The notes: generated by a model from the sequence alone, not told the origin. Shown: positions 15,110-23,845, numbered from the stretch's first letter. The stretch is DNA of 33,910 bases from JALRBM01 sp966186595 (GCA_966186595.1 CBIFWO010000007.1:1-33910); one strand, 5' to 3'. A program made the numbers and translations.

Positions 15110-16027
15110 ATGAGTATCAAAGAACATCCACCACAATCAAAGGCTCCTCAGGAGTCACGATTACATGTTCCAGTTTTGCTAGAAAAGACGCTTGAGCTTC
15201 TTCGGCCTATTCAGGGAGAGAGTTATCTCGATCTGACGGCAGGCTACGGAGGTCATGCTCGTCGTATTCTGGAAAAAACTAAAAACTACGAAGCTTCGAT
15301 TCTCGTCGATCGCGATGCATTTGCGATAAGCAAACTGCGACCGTTCGAAGAGAGAGGGGCGACATTGCTACATACCGATTTTGCGAGCGCCGCAAGGCAG
15401 CTGGTGAATGAGGAGAGGCAGTTTGATATCGTGCTTGTGGATTTAGGGGTGTCGTCACCGCAGCTCGATGAGAGCGAACGAGGGTTTTCCTTTACAAAAA
15501 GTGGTCCGCTAGACATGCGAATGGATCGTCAGCAAGTGATATCGGCCGAAACATTAGTCAATACCGTGGGCAAAGACGAGCTTGTCCGCATTATCACGCA
15601 GTACGGCGAAGAGCCGCTTGGGTTTGCTAGGCGCATCGCCGATAGTATTGTTCGGGCAAGGCCACTACGGACCACGGATCAACTCGCCGACATCGTGCTA
15701 TCTGCCCACGTAGGGAAGTGGAAAAAGATCCACCCAGCTACGCGTACTTTTCAAGCACTCCGCATTGCCGTTAATGACGAGCTACGACAAGTTGAAGAAA
15801 TGCTCCCACTTTTGCCACGACTTTTGAAGTCCGGCGGAAGGGTAGGGGTCATCAGCTTTCATAGTTTGGAGGATCGATTGGTAAAGCACTATTTTAACGA
15901 GCAGGCCAAGGCAGGATACGAGGCCGAACTCGAGATAGTAACGAAAAAGCCACTCGGCGGAGACATTTACGATGTTCACAATCCGCGATCACGAAGCGCA
16001 AAACTTCGTGTCGCAGTGAAAAAATAA
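15110..16027 (+). CDS. rsmH: 16S rRNA (cytosine1402-N4)-methyltransferase RsmH (MraW)
   Basis: A 305-aa SAM-dependent methyltransferase acting on C1402 in the decoding centre of 16S rRNA. The family start HVPVLLEKTLELL is at residues 19-31, the SAM motif YLDLTAGYGGHARRIL follows, then FDIVLVDLGVSSPQLDESERGFSF and GPLDMRM, all diagnostic. TRTFQALRIAVNDEL and GGRVGVISFHSLEDRLVK complete the family pattern, and the C terminus PRSRSAKLRVA is normal. Length is typical. It is predicted to be translated from a leaderless mRNA. A 21-codon ORF with a good ribosome-binding site follows after 28 nt. Confidence 0.96.
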   Translation: MSIKEHPPQSKAPQESRLHVPVLLEKTLELLRPIQGESYLDLTAGYGGHARRILEKTKNYEASILVDRDAFAISKLRPFEERGATLLHTDFASAARQLVNEERQFDIVLVDLGVSSPQLDESERGFSFTKSGPLDMRMDRQQVISAETLVNTVGKDELVRIITQYGEEPLGFARRIADSIVRARPLRTTDQLADIVLSAHVGKWKKIHPATRTFQALRIAVNDELRQVEEMLPLLPRLLKSGGRVGVISFHSLEDRLVKHYFNEQAKAGYEAELEIVTKKPLGGDIYDVHNPRSRSAKLRVAVKK

Positions 16028-16055
16028 AACAAAAAGAGGAAGGGGCAACCACCAC

Positions 16056-16121
16056 ATGCCAATTCACGTACCAGTAAAAAACGAATCAGTTGAAACAGAA
16101 GTAACTGTTCGTTTTAAATAA
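16056..16121 (+). CDS. Putative 21-aa micro-ORF between rsmH and ftsL-like gene
   Basis: ATG 16056 starts MPIHVPVKNESVETEVTVRF plus K and a TAA stop. A purine-rich AGAGGAAGGGG lies about 11 nt upstream, clearly better than the signals of neighbouring genes. The peptide is alternating polar/valine, like a short beta hairpin. It is followed by a 12-bp hairpin (16131-16161). It could be a small protein or a leader peptide controlling ftsL/ftsI expression; its size makes chance possible. Confidence 0.45.
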   Translation: MPIHVPVKNESVETEVTVRFK

Positions 16122-16130
16122 CCATTCTAC

Positions 16131-16161
16131 GACATGTCCACTTCTTAGGAGTGGGCATGTC
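16131..16161 (+). terminator. Hairpin before the ftsL-like gene (attenuator-like)
   Basis: GACATGTCCACT (16131-16142) pairs with AGTGGGCATGTC (16150-16161), 12 bp with one G-U, around TCTTAGG. No strong T run follows, so it may be an attenuator, an mRNA processing or stability element, or a weak terminator. It lies 9 nt after the micro-ORF stop. Confidence 0.5.
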
Positions 16162-16193
16162 TGCCTTGATATAAAAAACAAACGAAAATAAAC

Positions 16194-16544
16194 ATGTCTT
16201 ACCAACGAACTACTCAATTTAATTCACGCCGTGGCGCAAACTGGAACCGTAATCAAAATACGGCGAGGTTTGCTTCGAACGTCAAACTTGGCCCTGTGAC
16301 ACATACAGTGCTTGTTGCTCTTATGATTACAGTGCTCGGCTTGATATACTTGACGCAGGCAACTCAAGCGACTAGCTACGACTACGAAACGCAGAAAATC
16401 GATAGTCAAATCGCCGAACTCGCCACCAAGAAAACTGATTTGGAAGTAGAAAACGCCCGCCTCACTGCGCTGGAAGCCGTTCAGAACAGTAGCGTGGCTA
16501 AATCTATGAGCAAGCCTGCCCAAACTGACTACGCCGGGGAATAA
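16194..16544 (+). CDS. ftsL: FtsL/DivIC-like division protein
   Basis: A 116-aa bitopic membrane protein. The basic, asparagine/arginine-rich cytoplasmic part (about residues 1-35) is followed by one membrane segment (THTVLVALMITVLGLIYL) and an extracytoplasmic coiled-coil-like part, IDSQIAELATKKTDLEVENARLTALEA, typical of FtsL/DivIC. It is assigned mainly from position between rsmH and ftsI together with topology, as is usual because these proteins diverge quickly. It presumably pairs with the FtsQ/DivIB product of this cluster to activate FtsWI. It is 8 nt upstream of ftsI. No Shine-Dalgarno is evident (AAAATAAAC before ATG). Confidence 0.75.
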   Translation: MSYQRTTQFNSRRGANWNRNQNTARFASNVKLGPVTHTVLVALMITVLGLIYLTQATQATSYDYETQKIDSQIAELATKKTDLEVENARLTALEAVQNSSVAKSMSKPAQTDYAGE

Positions 16545-16552
16545 GAGAGCCC

Positions 16553-18301
16553 ATGCAACTTGACCTAAAAAAAGGAAGCCGTCTCCGAATACTTGCCATA
16601 TTGCTCATTGCGATTATGGCGGTATTTGTCGTACGGCTTTTTTACTTGCAGGTTATTCAGCACGATTATTACGTAGGGCTGGCAAATAAGGAGCAGCTAA
16701 AGCAGTTAGTTATTCCCGCTGAGCGCGGTGAGATATATGCTCTCGATGGAACAACACCGGTAAAGTTGGTGCTGAACGAGGCTGTCTATACGGTTTTTGT
16801 TGATCCGAAAATTGTCGATGAACCAGAAAAAATTATTGATACTATCCACCGCGTCGCGGGAGGAAATGCTCGCTCTAATCTGGGAGGACTGCTGGCAAAG
16901 AGGGAGACGCGCTATCAAGTTGTAGCGACAAAAGTGTCGCAAAAACAGGCCGAGATGATGAAAAAAGAAAAACTCAAGGGCATGGGTTTTCAAAAGACGA
17001 GCCAGCGCGTTTATCCCGAAGGACAATTAGCCGCGCAGACGCTCGGCTTTGTTGATAATGAAGGCCAGGGGAAGTACGGCATTGAAGCTGCTATGAACGA
17101 GCGCCTGACGGGCAGAGATGGACTTCTTCAATCGGTGACCGATATTAGTAATGTTCCTCTGACAATTGGTGACAATAATATTAATAAGCCAGCGAAAAAC
17201 GGCGACAATCTGGTTCTGACGATTGATCGAAACATTCAATCTTACACCGAAAAAGCGCTGGCTGAAGGGATGAAAAAGTCAGGAGCGACGCATGGAAGTG
17301 CGATGATCATCGATCCGCAGTCGGGAAAAGTAATGGCGATGGCGAACCTCCCGACGTATAATCCTGGGGAATATTACAAGGTGCAGGATATCGCTGCATT
17401 TAACAATGGAACGATCAGTGCGCCTTACGAACCGGGTTCTGATATCAAGACATTGACTGTCGCGACGGGGCTCGATAAGGGGGTTATACGGCCTGATTCC
17501 ACCTACAATAACACGGATAATATTAAGGTAGAAGACCGCAATATTACCAATGCGACCAAGGGGCAGACAGGAGTGATCACAATGCAGCACGCCCTAAATT
17601 ACTCGCTTAATACGGGCATGGTTACCATTGCGCAGCGACTGGGCGATGGAACAAATATAACCCGGGCGGCGAGGGATACGATTTATGAGTACTTCCACGA
17701 CAAACTTCACCTGGGTGAACGTACGGGGATAGAGCTAGCAAATGAGGCAAAAGGAACAATTATTCCGCCGACTGATGAGGATGGGGGTGCAGTACGATAT
17801 TCTAACATGGCATTTGGTCAGGGCATGGATGTGACGATGGTACAAGTTTGCGCGGCATTTAGCACTATCGTTAATGGGGGAACGTATTATCAGCCAACGA
17901 TTATTGCAGGAACGATGGATGATAAGGGAACGGTGTTTCGCCCAGCAGCTGCAAAGCCATCGCAGCAAAATGTTATCTCCAGAGATGCATCACAGACGGT
18001 GCGCGAGATGGTTCACAAGGCTCGCACGGCATTTTATGCATCGCAGGATAAGGCTGGATATTACACGGGAGGTAAGACGGGAACGTCCCAGACACTCCGC
18101 GATGGAAAATATGTTGATAACGAAACAGTGGGAACGTATCTAGGCTTTGGTGGAAGTAGTCCGGACGAGCTAAAATATGTCATAATGGTACAAGTTTCAG
18201 GCGAAAACATGAACCTGGAGGGTGGCAAGCATGCGCTGCCAATCTTCACCGACATTTCCAACTGGATGATTGATTATTTGAAGCTACAACCGAAAGGGTA
18301 A
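16553..18301 (+). CDS. ftsI: Division-type penicillin-binding protein (class B transpeptidase)
   Basis: A 582-aa class B PBP that cross-links septal peptidoglycan. One N-terminal membrane anchor (about residues 10-30) is followed by the dimerisation domain (PAERGEIYALDGT). The transpeptidase domain has SDIK with nucleophile Ser296 (EPGSDIK), SLN at 351-353 and KTG at 508-510 (GGKTGTS). All three motifs are intact. The loop before SxxK reads SAPYEPGSDIK, in the usual context. No PASTA domains are present, and the chain ends shortly after the catalytic domain. It lies in the dcw order between ftsL and mraY (6-nt gap), consistent with FtsI. Confidence 0.95.
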   Translation: MQLDLKKGSRLRILAILLIAIMAVFVVRLFYLQVIQHDYYVGLANKEQLKQLVIPAERGEIYALDGTTPVKLVLNEAVYTVFVDPKIVDEPEKIIDTIHRVAGGNARSNLGGLLAKRETRYQVVATKVSQKQAEMMKKEKLKGMGFQKTSQRVYPEGQLAAQTLGFVDNEGQGKYGIEAAMNERLTGRDGLLQSVTDISNVPLTIGDNNINKPAKNGDNLVLTIDRNIQSYTEKALAEGMKKSGATHGSAMIIDPQSGKVMAMANLPTYNPGEYYKVQDIAAFNNGTISAPYEPGSDIKTLTVATGLDKGVIRPDSTYNNTDNIKVEDRNITNATKGQTGVITMQHALNYSLNTGMVTIAQRLGDGTNITRAARDTIYEYFHDKLHLGERTGIELANEAKGTIIPPTDEDGGAVRYSNMAFGQGMDVTMVQVCAAFSTIVNGGTYYQPTIIAGTMDDKGTVFRPAAAKPSQQNVISRDASQTVREMVHKARTAFYASQDKAGYYTGGKTGTSQTLRDGKYVDNETVGTYLGFGGSSPDELKYVIMVQVSGENMNLEGGKHALPIFTDISNWMIDYLKLQPKG

Positions 18302-18307
18302 AGGGGT

Positions 18308-19339
18308 ATGACAGCACTCACGCAACTGACACATGAACTAACGGGAACCTTTCTTCTTAGTGTGGGCGCATTTTTGCTCGCGATGGTGCTGACACCAATC
18401 TATACCTATCTGGCCTATCGTTATAAATTCTGGAAGCGTCAACGCAGCACTAGTACTACAGGTGAGAAACTCGAGGTATTCACCAAACTGCATGCCAGTA
18501 AGTTCAAGCGTAATATACCCACGATGGCGGGTGTCATCGGTGTTATCTCAATTGCCGTGGTGACGCTTGGTTTTAATCTGGATCGGGCGGAAACATGGTT
18601 GCCTCTGGCGGCACTTGTGGGCGGAGGAGTCGTCGGGCTTTTGGATGACATAATCAATATTCGCGGTCAGGGACTGGGGGTCGCCGGACTTCGATCAAGT
18701 TTGAAATTCTCGATGATAACAGTGCTGGCATTGGTGCTTGGCTGGTTCTTTTACGTCAAGCTTGGGTATAATTCGATTCATCTTCCGTATCTTGGTGATT
18801 TTGTCTTGGGCTGGTTGATTGTTCCACTGTTTGTTTTTGCGGTGGTGGCCACGAGTAATGCCGTAAATATTAGCGATGGGTTGGATGGACTGGCTGGGGG
18901 ACTACTGACGATTAGTTTTGGAACGTTTGGCGTGATTGCGCTTTTGCAGGGTCATGTGCTGCTATCGGGCTTTTGTTTCACAGTAGTGGGTGCGCTGCTG
19001 AGCTACCTGTGGTTTAATATTTTTCCGGCCCGGTTCTTTATGGGAGACGTAGGAAGCTTTGCGTTTGGAACGAGTCTTGGCGTGGTGGCGATGCTGACCA
19101 ACACGCTCTTTCTCCTCCCGATCATTGGTATCCTTTTTGTGGTCGAGGCTGGGTCGAGTCTGATTCAGATCGCAAGCAAGAAATTATTTCACAAAAAAGT
19201 GTTTCTTTCTGCTCCGATTCACCATCATCTAGAAGCAACAGGATGGCCCGAGACAAAGGTAACGATGCGCTTTTGGGTGATTGCCTGTGTGGCTGGATTT
19301 ACCGGTGTTCTGCTGGCGCTTGGTGGAGGGCACGTCTAG
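18308..19339 (+). CDS. mraY: Phospho-N-acetylmuramoyl-pentapeptide transferase
   Basis: A 343-aa polytopic membrane enzyme that transfers phospho-MurNAc-pentapeptide to undecaprenyl phosphate, making lipid I. The diagnostic motifs are GLLDDIINI (catalytic DD), NAVNISDGLDGLAGGLLT, FMGDVGSFAFG and APIHHHLEATGWPETKV. About ten hydrophobic segments are present. The MraY-specific histidine motif HHHLE distinguishes it from WecA. The start ATG 18308 follows AAGGGGT. It is 3 nt upstream of ftsW. Confidence 0.96.
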   Translation: MTALTQLTHELTGTFLLSVGAFLLAMVLTPIYTYLAYRYKFWKRQRSTSTTGEKLEVFTKLHASKFKRNIPTMAGVIGVISIAVVTLGFNLDRAETWLPLAALVGGGVVGLLDDIINIRGQGLGVAGLRSSLKFSMITVLALVLGWFFYVKLGYNSIHLPYLGDFVLGWLIVPLFVFAVVATSNAVNISDGLDGLAGGLLTISFGTFGVIALLQGHVLLSGFCFTVVGALLSYLWFNIFPARFFMGDVGSFAFGTSLGVVAMLTNTLFLLPIIGILFVVEAGSSLIQIASKKLFHKKVFLSAPIHHHLEATGWPETKVTMRFWVIACVAGFTGVLLALGGGHV

Positions 19340-19342
19340 ATT

Positions 19343-20650
19343 ATGCAAGCAGCTCGTCGTTTTAGTGCGAAAGTGCTAGGTGGGGCGGGCGAGTTTGTGG
19401 TGCGTCGACATAGGCCGGACTATCAAATTCTTCTTTATATGGGGCTGCTGATGTTACTCGGCCTCATTATCATGTATGCGATTGGTCCGCAGCGAGCGAA
19501 TGTTTTGAACAATGCCTACAACACGGACTATTACACGAGTACGTATTTCTTTATAAAACAGACAGTGAGTTTGCTATTGGCACTGGGTGCGTTTATTGCG
19601 ATGGCCCTCATCCCACATACCTTAGTGAAGAAACACGCGACGAAGATTTTGTTGATCGGATTTGTTGCTTGTGCGGTATTGGCCTTTGCTGGATGGACGG
19701 GTCTTGGGATCGCGCAGTGCAGCTTGGGCGCATGTCGTTGGTTTGATCTGGGTCCTTTAGGAAGTATCCAGCCTGCCGAACTGCTGAAGTTTGGCCTGAT
19801 GGTGTTTACAGCGGGATTCCTCGGAATGCGTATAAAACAAGGATTGGTGAATGATCTTCACAGGACGCTTATCCCGCTGGGTGTACTCGTCCTTGTTGCG
19901 GTTATTTTTGTCATTGGTATTCAACGAGATATGGGGACGGGTATCGCGATGCTGGCGCTGCTTGCGAGCATGATGATGGTTGGGGGAATTAGTAAAAAGG
20001 TTGGAGGTGCGCTCCTCGTTTTGGGTTTGGCACTGGGGGTTTTGCTTATCATCGTTGCTCCACACCGAATGGAACGTGTGATGACATTCCTCGCAGGTGA
20101 CAGTGCAGTTTCGCAGGGGTACGATGATGCTAATTACCATATCACCCATGCCAAAATCGCTATTGGTAGCGGAGGATTCTTGGGCGTGGGAATTGGAAAT
20201 AGTGTCCAGGCGACGGGATATTTGCCAGAAGCAATTAACGATTCCGTGTTTGCAATCATGGGAGAGACATTCGGGTTTATAGGGCTTGTGGTGATTTTGC
20301 TCCTATTCACGGCACTCCTGCTGAGGCTTTTGAAAGTCGCCGAGCATTTGCCGGACATCTGGATGCGACTGGTTGTGGCCGCTGTTTTTGGCTGGCTGGC
20401 GGCACATGTAATCCTGAATGTTGCTGCTATGATCGGCGTCTTTCCCTTAACGGGAATTACATTGCCGCTTCTTAGTTTTGGCGGTACGAGTATGCTGTTT
20501 ATTGCCGGAGCGCTTGGGATCGCTTTTCAATTATCCCGCTACACGATTCATGGATCATTAAATAAGGAGACGGGATATGAGAATCCTAGCAGTCGGCGGG
20601 GGCTCGGGCGGCCACGTTACGCCAGTGGTCGCGGTACTACGAGAGCTTAA
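19343..20650 (+). CDS. ftsW: FtsW/RodA/SpoVE family glycan polymerase
   Basis: A 435-aa SEDS-family peptidoglycan glycosyltransferase working with the ftsI product at the septum. About ten membrane spans are present. Family phrases are GIQRDMGTG, GVGIGNSVQATGYLPEAINDSVFAI, MGETFGFIGLV and a late LPLLSFGGTSML. The C-terminal tail is basic (SSRRGLGRPRYASGRG) and is encoded in the 74-bp overlap with murG, so it may be partly a by-product of the overlap. Position next to ftsI and mraY supports FtsW over RodA. Confidence 0.93.
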   Translation: MQAARRFSAKVLGGAGEFVVRRHRPDYQILLYMGLLMLLGLIIMYAIGPQRANVLNNAYNTDYYTSTYFFIKQTVSLLLALGAFIAMALIPHTLVKKHATKILLIGFVACAVLAFAGWTGLGIAQCSLGACRWFDLGPLGSIQPAELLKFGLMVFTAGFLGMRIKQGLVNDLHRTLIPLGVLVLVAVIFVIGIQRDMGTGIAMLALLASMMMVGGISKKVGGALLVLGLALGVLLIIVAPHRMERVMTFLAGDSAVSQGYDDANYHITHAKIAIGSGGFLGVGIGNSVQATGYLPEAINDSVFAIMGETFGFIGLVVILLLFTALLLRLLKVAEHLPDIWMRLVVAAVFGWLAAHVILNVAAMIGVFPLTGITLPLLSFGGTSMLFIAGALGIAFQLSRYTIHGSLNKETGYENPSSRRGLGRPRYASGRGTTRA

Positions 20651-21734
20651 GAAAAAGGACGAAACAATAGAGTTGCGGTTTTGGTGTGATCGTAAATTTG
20701 CTCCTCAGGCAAAACGCATCGTTCATCATTTTGATTCGTCGATTCCTGTAGAGAAGATCGCTGCTGGTAAGCTGCGTCGATATCATACCTTGCCATGGTG
20801 GCGACAATTGCTTCGGCCGTTTTCGATTGTTCTGCCAAATATTCGTGATTTATTTTTGGTTGCCTGCGGATTGATACAGAGTCTCGTAAAGTTGCTGATC
20901 TGGCGTCCCGACGCGGTATTTACTAAGGGCGGATTTGTTTGTCTGCCGGTTGGATTTGCTGCTAAATTGCTAGGAATTCCACTCGTCATTCATGATTCGG
21001 ATACGCATCCGGGCCTGACGAACCGAGTGCTTGCCAGGTTTGCTACTGCCATTGCGACTGGAGCGGAGCTGCATAATTATCCATACCCCAAGCATATTTC
21101 TCGCTACATCGGGGTGCCTATTGATAATGCGTTCCGGCCCGTGACACAAGATACGCAGCTGGTTCTTAAGAAGAAGATCGGTTTTTCGGGTAAGCGACCC
21201 GTGATCGTTGTAACTGGCGGGGGCCTGGGCGCGGAAAATATCAACCAGGCTGTTGCAAAGTGCCTAGGAAAGCTTTTGGAGTTTGCCGATGTTGTATTGA
21301 TTGCGGGTACCGGACAATATGACGGCATGCGTGCGCTCACCCCTGAGAATGACGATCGATTCCAACTCCATGCATTTATTGCGAACGATATGAATGATTA
21401 TCTTGGTGCTGCCGATATCGTCGTGACGCGGGCGGGTGCTACGACGCTGCTTGAACTAGCGGCACTTGCAAAGCCTGCGATTTTGATACCAAGTCCATAT
21501 TTGAGCGCCGGTCATCAGCTAAAGAATGCAGCTGATCTTGCAAAACGGGATGCTGCGGAAGTAATTGATGAAATTGAACTTGACACTAATCCACAACTTC
21601 TCCTCGATGTGATCACCTCGTTGCTTGCAAATAAGGCGCGTCTTACGCAGCTTGGCAAAAACTTTCACGCCCTGGCAAAGCCACACGCCGCCGAAGAAAT
21701 GGCTGAGATGATTCTGGAAGCGGTCAAAAAATGA
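20577..21734 (+). CDS. murG: UDP-GlcNAc:lipid I N-acetylglucosaminyltransferase MurG
   Basis: A 385-aa GT-B glycosyltransferase that converts lipid I to lipid II on the inner membrane face. N-terminal MRILAVGGGSGGHVTPVV is the signature Gly loop. DAVFTKGGFVCLPVGFAA, IHDSDTHPGLTNR and VTGGGLGAEN are family motifs, as is the late VTRAGATTLLELAALAKPAILIPSP. The usual HEQN segment is replaced by HDSD. The start at 20577 lies inside ftsW (74-bp overlap), preceded by AAGGAGA, giving translational coupling. It is slightly longer than the typical 355-365 residues. Confidence 0.95.
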   Translation: MRILAVGGGSGGHVTPVVAVLRELKKKDETIELRFWCDRKFAPQAKRIVHHFDSSIPVEKIAAGKLRRYHTLPWWRQLLRPFSIVLPNIRDLFLVACGLIQSLVKLLIWRPDAVFTKGGFVCLPVGFAAKLLGIPLVIHDSDTHPGLTNRVLARFATAIATGAELHNYPYPKHISRYIGVPIDNAFRPVTQDTQLVLKKKIGFSGKRPVIVVTGGGLGAENINQAVAKCLGKLLEFADVVLIAGTGQYDGMRALTPENDDRFQLHAFIANDMNDYLGAADIVVTRAGATTLLELAALAKPAILIPSPYLSAGHQLKNAADLAKRDAAEVIDEIELDTNPQLLLDVITSLLANKARLTQLGKNFHALAKPHAAEEMAEMILEAVKK

Positions 21735-21745
21735 TTCACCTTTGG

Positions 21746-21751
21746 TACAAT
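21746..21751 (+). promoter_or_regulatory. -10 box before ftsQ
   Basis: TACAAT lies 13 nt before ATG 21765 and just after the murG stop, allowing separate ftsQ transcription with a leader of only a few bases. No Shine-Dalgarno is visible. Confidence 0.4.
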
Positions 21752-21764
21752 AACAGTAGTACTT

Positions 21765-22700
21765 ATGGCTTTATTCTCTAAGAAAAAAACTGATATTCCA
21801 CGTCGTCGCCGCCAGGATGTTCATGCTGGCGAGTGTGCGACAGAGGAAAGCCTCGCGCAGCGATATGCGTTCCAGCGCAACCGGACACTCACTGGCAGCG
21901 CTTCGTCGAACGTGGTTAGCGCGAACGAAACGAATGCTCAACTAAAATCCCCCCGTGTCCAAACACATGAACTTGTGCAAAAACGCCGCCACATTGGATT
22001 GATATTCCTTGCCGTTATTGTTGCATGTGTAGGATTATTCGTGATTATCTCCCAATTTACGGCGGGAGTTGTTGTCCGTGCGCGTGATGCCTCAACCTCA
22101 CTCGACCCAATATATGAAGTGACCATTCAGGAATATCTATCTCGTCAGCCAGTTGAGCGATTGCGTTTCGCCACAAATAACGATCATTTAAGTGCATATA
22201 TGCAGGATAAAGCGCCAGAAGTTGCGAAAGTGGAGGTGGAAGGATCGGCTGGCTTTGGAAGGTCTCAATTTGTTATTACACTGCGTCAACCGATTGCTGG
22301 TTGGAACGTCAATGGCCAGCAGCAGTATGTCGACAACACCGGGACGGCATTTAGTCGCAACTACTTTTCTGCTCCTAAGGTACAGATTGTCGATAAGAGT
22401 GGTATTCCTGCGGGTACTGGTCCGGTAGCGAGCAATAGGTTCCTTAGCTTTGTAGGTCGTGTGGTTGGCTTAACGAAAGGGCAGGGGTATGTAGTGCATC
22501 AGGTCGTCATTCCTCTTAATACGACACGTCAGATTGAGGCGATGCTCGAGGGCATCTCGTATCCTATCAAGCTTTCTGTTGACAGGTCTGCAGGGGAGCA
22601 GGTAGAGGACATGGCTAGAACAGTTCGTTGGCTCACCGCCCGAAGTATTACGCCGCAGTATCTGGATGTGCGTGTGAGTGGCCGAGCGTTTTACAAGTAG
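21765..22700 (+). CDS. ftsQ: FtsQ/DivIB-like division protein
   Basis: A 311-aa bitopic protein with a long basic cytoplasmic N terminus (KKKTDIPRRRRQDVH), one membrane span at about residues 77-97 (LIFLAVIVACVGLFVIISQF), then a POTRA-like region (IYEVTIQEYLSRQPVERLRF, AKVEVEGSAGFGRSQFVITL) and a beta domain. It is assigned by topology and dcw position, as FtsQ sequences are poorly conserved. It would scaffold FtsL and a DivIC-type partner at the septum. It is the last gene of the cluster here: murC, ftsA and ftsZ are not present downstream, where an unusual gene-poor island begins. Confidence 0.8.
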   Translation: MALFSKKKTDIPRRRRQDVHAGECATEESLAQRYAFQRNRTLTGSASSNVVSANETNAQLKSPRVQTHELVQKRRHIGLIFLAVIVACVGLFVIISQFTAGVVVRARDASTSLDPIYEVTIQEYLSRQPVERLRFATNNDHLSAYMQDKAPEVAKVEVEGSAGFGRSQFVITLRQPIAGWNVNGQQQYVDNTGTAFSRNYFSAPKVQIVDKSGIPAGTGPVASNRFLSFVGRVVGLTKGQGYVVHQVVIPLNTTRQIEAMLEGISYPIKLSVDRSAGEQVEDMARTVRWLTARSITPQYLDVRVSGRAFYK

Positions 22701-22722
22701 TATTCTCTTCTATTACGGATAG

Positions 22723-22738
22723 TGTTCTATTTTTGTTC
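22723..22738. repeat. Left copy of 16-bp direct repeat bounding a gene-poor island
   Basis: TGTTCTATTTTTGTTC, 22 nt after the ftsQ stop. It is identical to 23377-23392 in the same orientation, and the match stops at both ends of the 16 bp. Confidence 0.7.
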
Positions 22739-23376
22739 TATTAATAATATGGAAATTGAGACAGAAGAAAACATTATATTAATATTGAAATAATAAAAAA
22801 GCAAATAATTGTAAAAGACGGGCAGGGAGTAGGGCAATTAAATATAAAAATAGCAAATGAAAAAAAAGTCAAAAAACTGTACAAACGAAATATAAAAATA
22901 AAAAGTCAAACATCTTTTTAAGCAAAATGTAACAGGTTGCTGTGGATAAGTTACTCGATGGAAATCAATCAGGATCGCGGATAATAGCCAAGGCCGAGAG
23001 GTTTTACTAAAGGGACTATAACGATTGTTATGCCCATCATTATGATTCAGCCGTCTTTAGACCAGGGCGATGTCCCTACTCGGGGACGACCCAATTATTT
23101 TAATCGTGAGTTTCAACGTATATTTGGTATCGTCCAGAATCCTCATACATTATGTCGTAAAAGATATATTGTGCGACATATAATCTATGATGCCATTATG
23201 TACCCGATTTGTTGTCATGGCCCTTAATGCTTCCATTGTTTTTGTTCTTTTGGTCCACTGCTCCTCGATCTCTATATGTACTGTTCTGCCCGGTCTCTAG
23301 CCGTCTATGGTTGCTGGACCTTTCATAATATGATATTGATAGTGATCTTGTGAACTCCAAAACACAAGAAATAAAA
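22739..23376. other. Gene-poor, partly A-rich island between direct repeats
   Basis: About 640 bp with no convincing gene. The first 180 bp are strongly A-rich on the plus strand. A perfect DnaA box lies at 22941-22949. Hairpins include GTCCC/GGGAC near 23070-23086, ATTATGTCG with CGACATA (23150-23158 and 23174-23180), and CTTGTG/CACAAG (23347-23368). A 65-codon plus-strand ORF (23030-23227) has no ribosome-binding site or family resemblance. It could be a decayed insertion, a non-coding RNA locus or a binding region. Confidence 0.5.
22941..22949 (-). promoter_or_regulatory. Perfect DnaA box
   Basis: TGTGGATAA on the plus strand is the complement of TTATCCACA. It is a single copy downstream of an A-rich tract. 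Origin-like function is not supported by one box alone, and dnaA/dnaN are not in the window. Confidence 0.4.
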
Positions 23377-23392
23377 TGTTCTATTTTTGTTC
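23377..23392. repeat. Right copy of 16-bp direct repeat
   Basis: TGTTCTATTTTTGTTC, ending 5 nt from the stop codon of the minus-strand gene at 23398. The pair sits immediately beyond the ends of two convergent genes, as expected for a duplicated target or att-like site around an insertion. Confidence 0.7.
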
Positions 23393-23397
23393 CAAAA

Positions 23398-23838
23398 TTA
23401 CTTCTGAATCAATTGCTTGCTGAGCTTTTGGTGGTTGTAGACCGCGAGGACCGGGATAGCTATACACAAAACGGCATGTACAAATATATAAGCAGAGAAA
23501 CTGATATGAAATAGAAAGCTGACGATCTGTAGCGCAATGCCCAGAAAACATATGAGAAATGAGCATGCCATGAAAAGGATTACGGCCTCATCTGATGTCT
23601 CGTTTGTCCCCTGTCGTCTATTTGAATTTGTGATTACCATCGCAAGGAATAGTGGTAATATTGAGCTCACACTGAAACTCATGCATATGAGAAGAATCTT
23701 GAAAATGTCGAATCCTGCAAATTCTGTTGGAAAGTAGATGAGCAAGGCCCCTACCCCGGGTGATAATAAGGCGACAATGCTAATAAAGATAAGAGCGTGT
23801 TTTTCATTAACAGAATTGATCTCTCCAAATATACTCAT
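23398..23838 (-). CDS. Four-span membrane protein, unknown
   Basis: A 146-aa integral membrane protein with hydrophobic segments at about residues 15-35, 43-68, 83-108 and 112-134. The N terminus is MSIFGEINSVNEKHALIF. No known family was recognised. The start follows AAGGTAAGG, and only 7 nt separate it from the stop of the TraG-like ATPase gene, so the two are cotranscribed. A small membrane partner next to a membrane-anchored DNA-translocase-like ATPase suggests a shared complex, but that is inference. Confidence 0.7.
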   Translation of the reverse strand: MSIFGEINSVNEKHALIFISIVALLSPGVGALLIYFPTEFAGFDIFKILLICMSFSVSSILPLFLAMVITNSNRRQGTNETSDEAVILFMACSFLICFLGIALQIVSFLFHISFSAYIFVHAVLCIAIPVLAVYNHQKLSKQLIQK

Positions 23839-23845
23839 TGCTACC

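Noticed and set aside
23030..23227. 65-aa ORF in the gene-poor island
   Set aside because: No Shine-Dalgarno or promoter close to the start, odd composition, no recognisable family.
22723..23392. Replication origin after ftsQ
   Set aside because: Only one DnaA box, no dnaA or dnaN and no box cluster.
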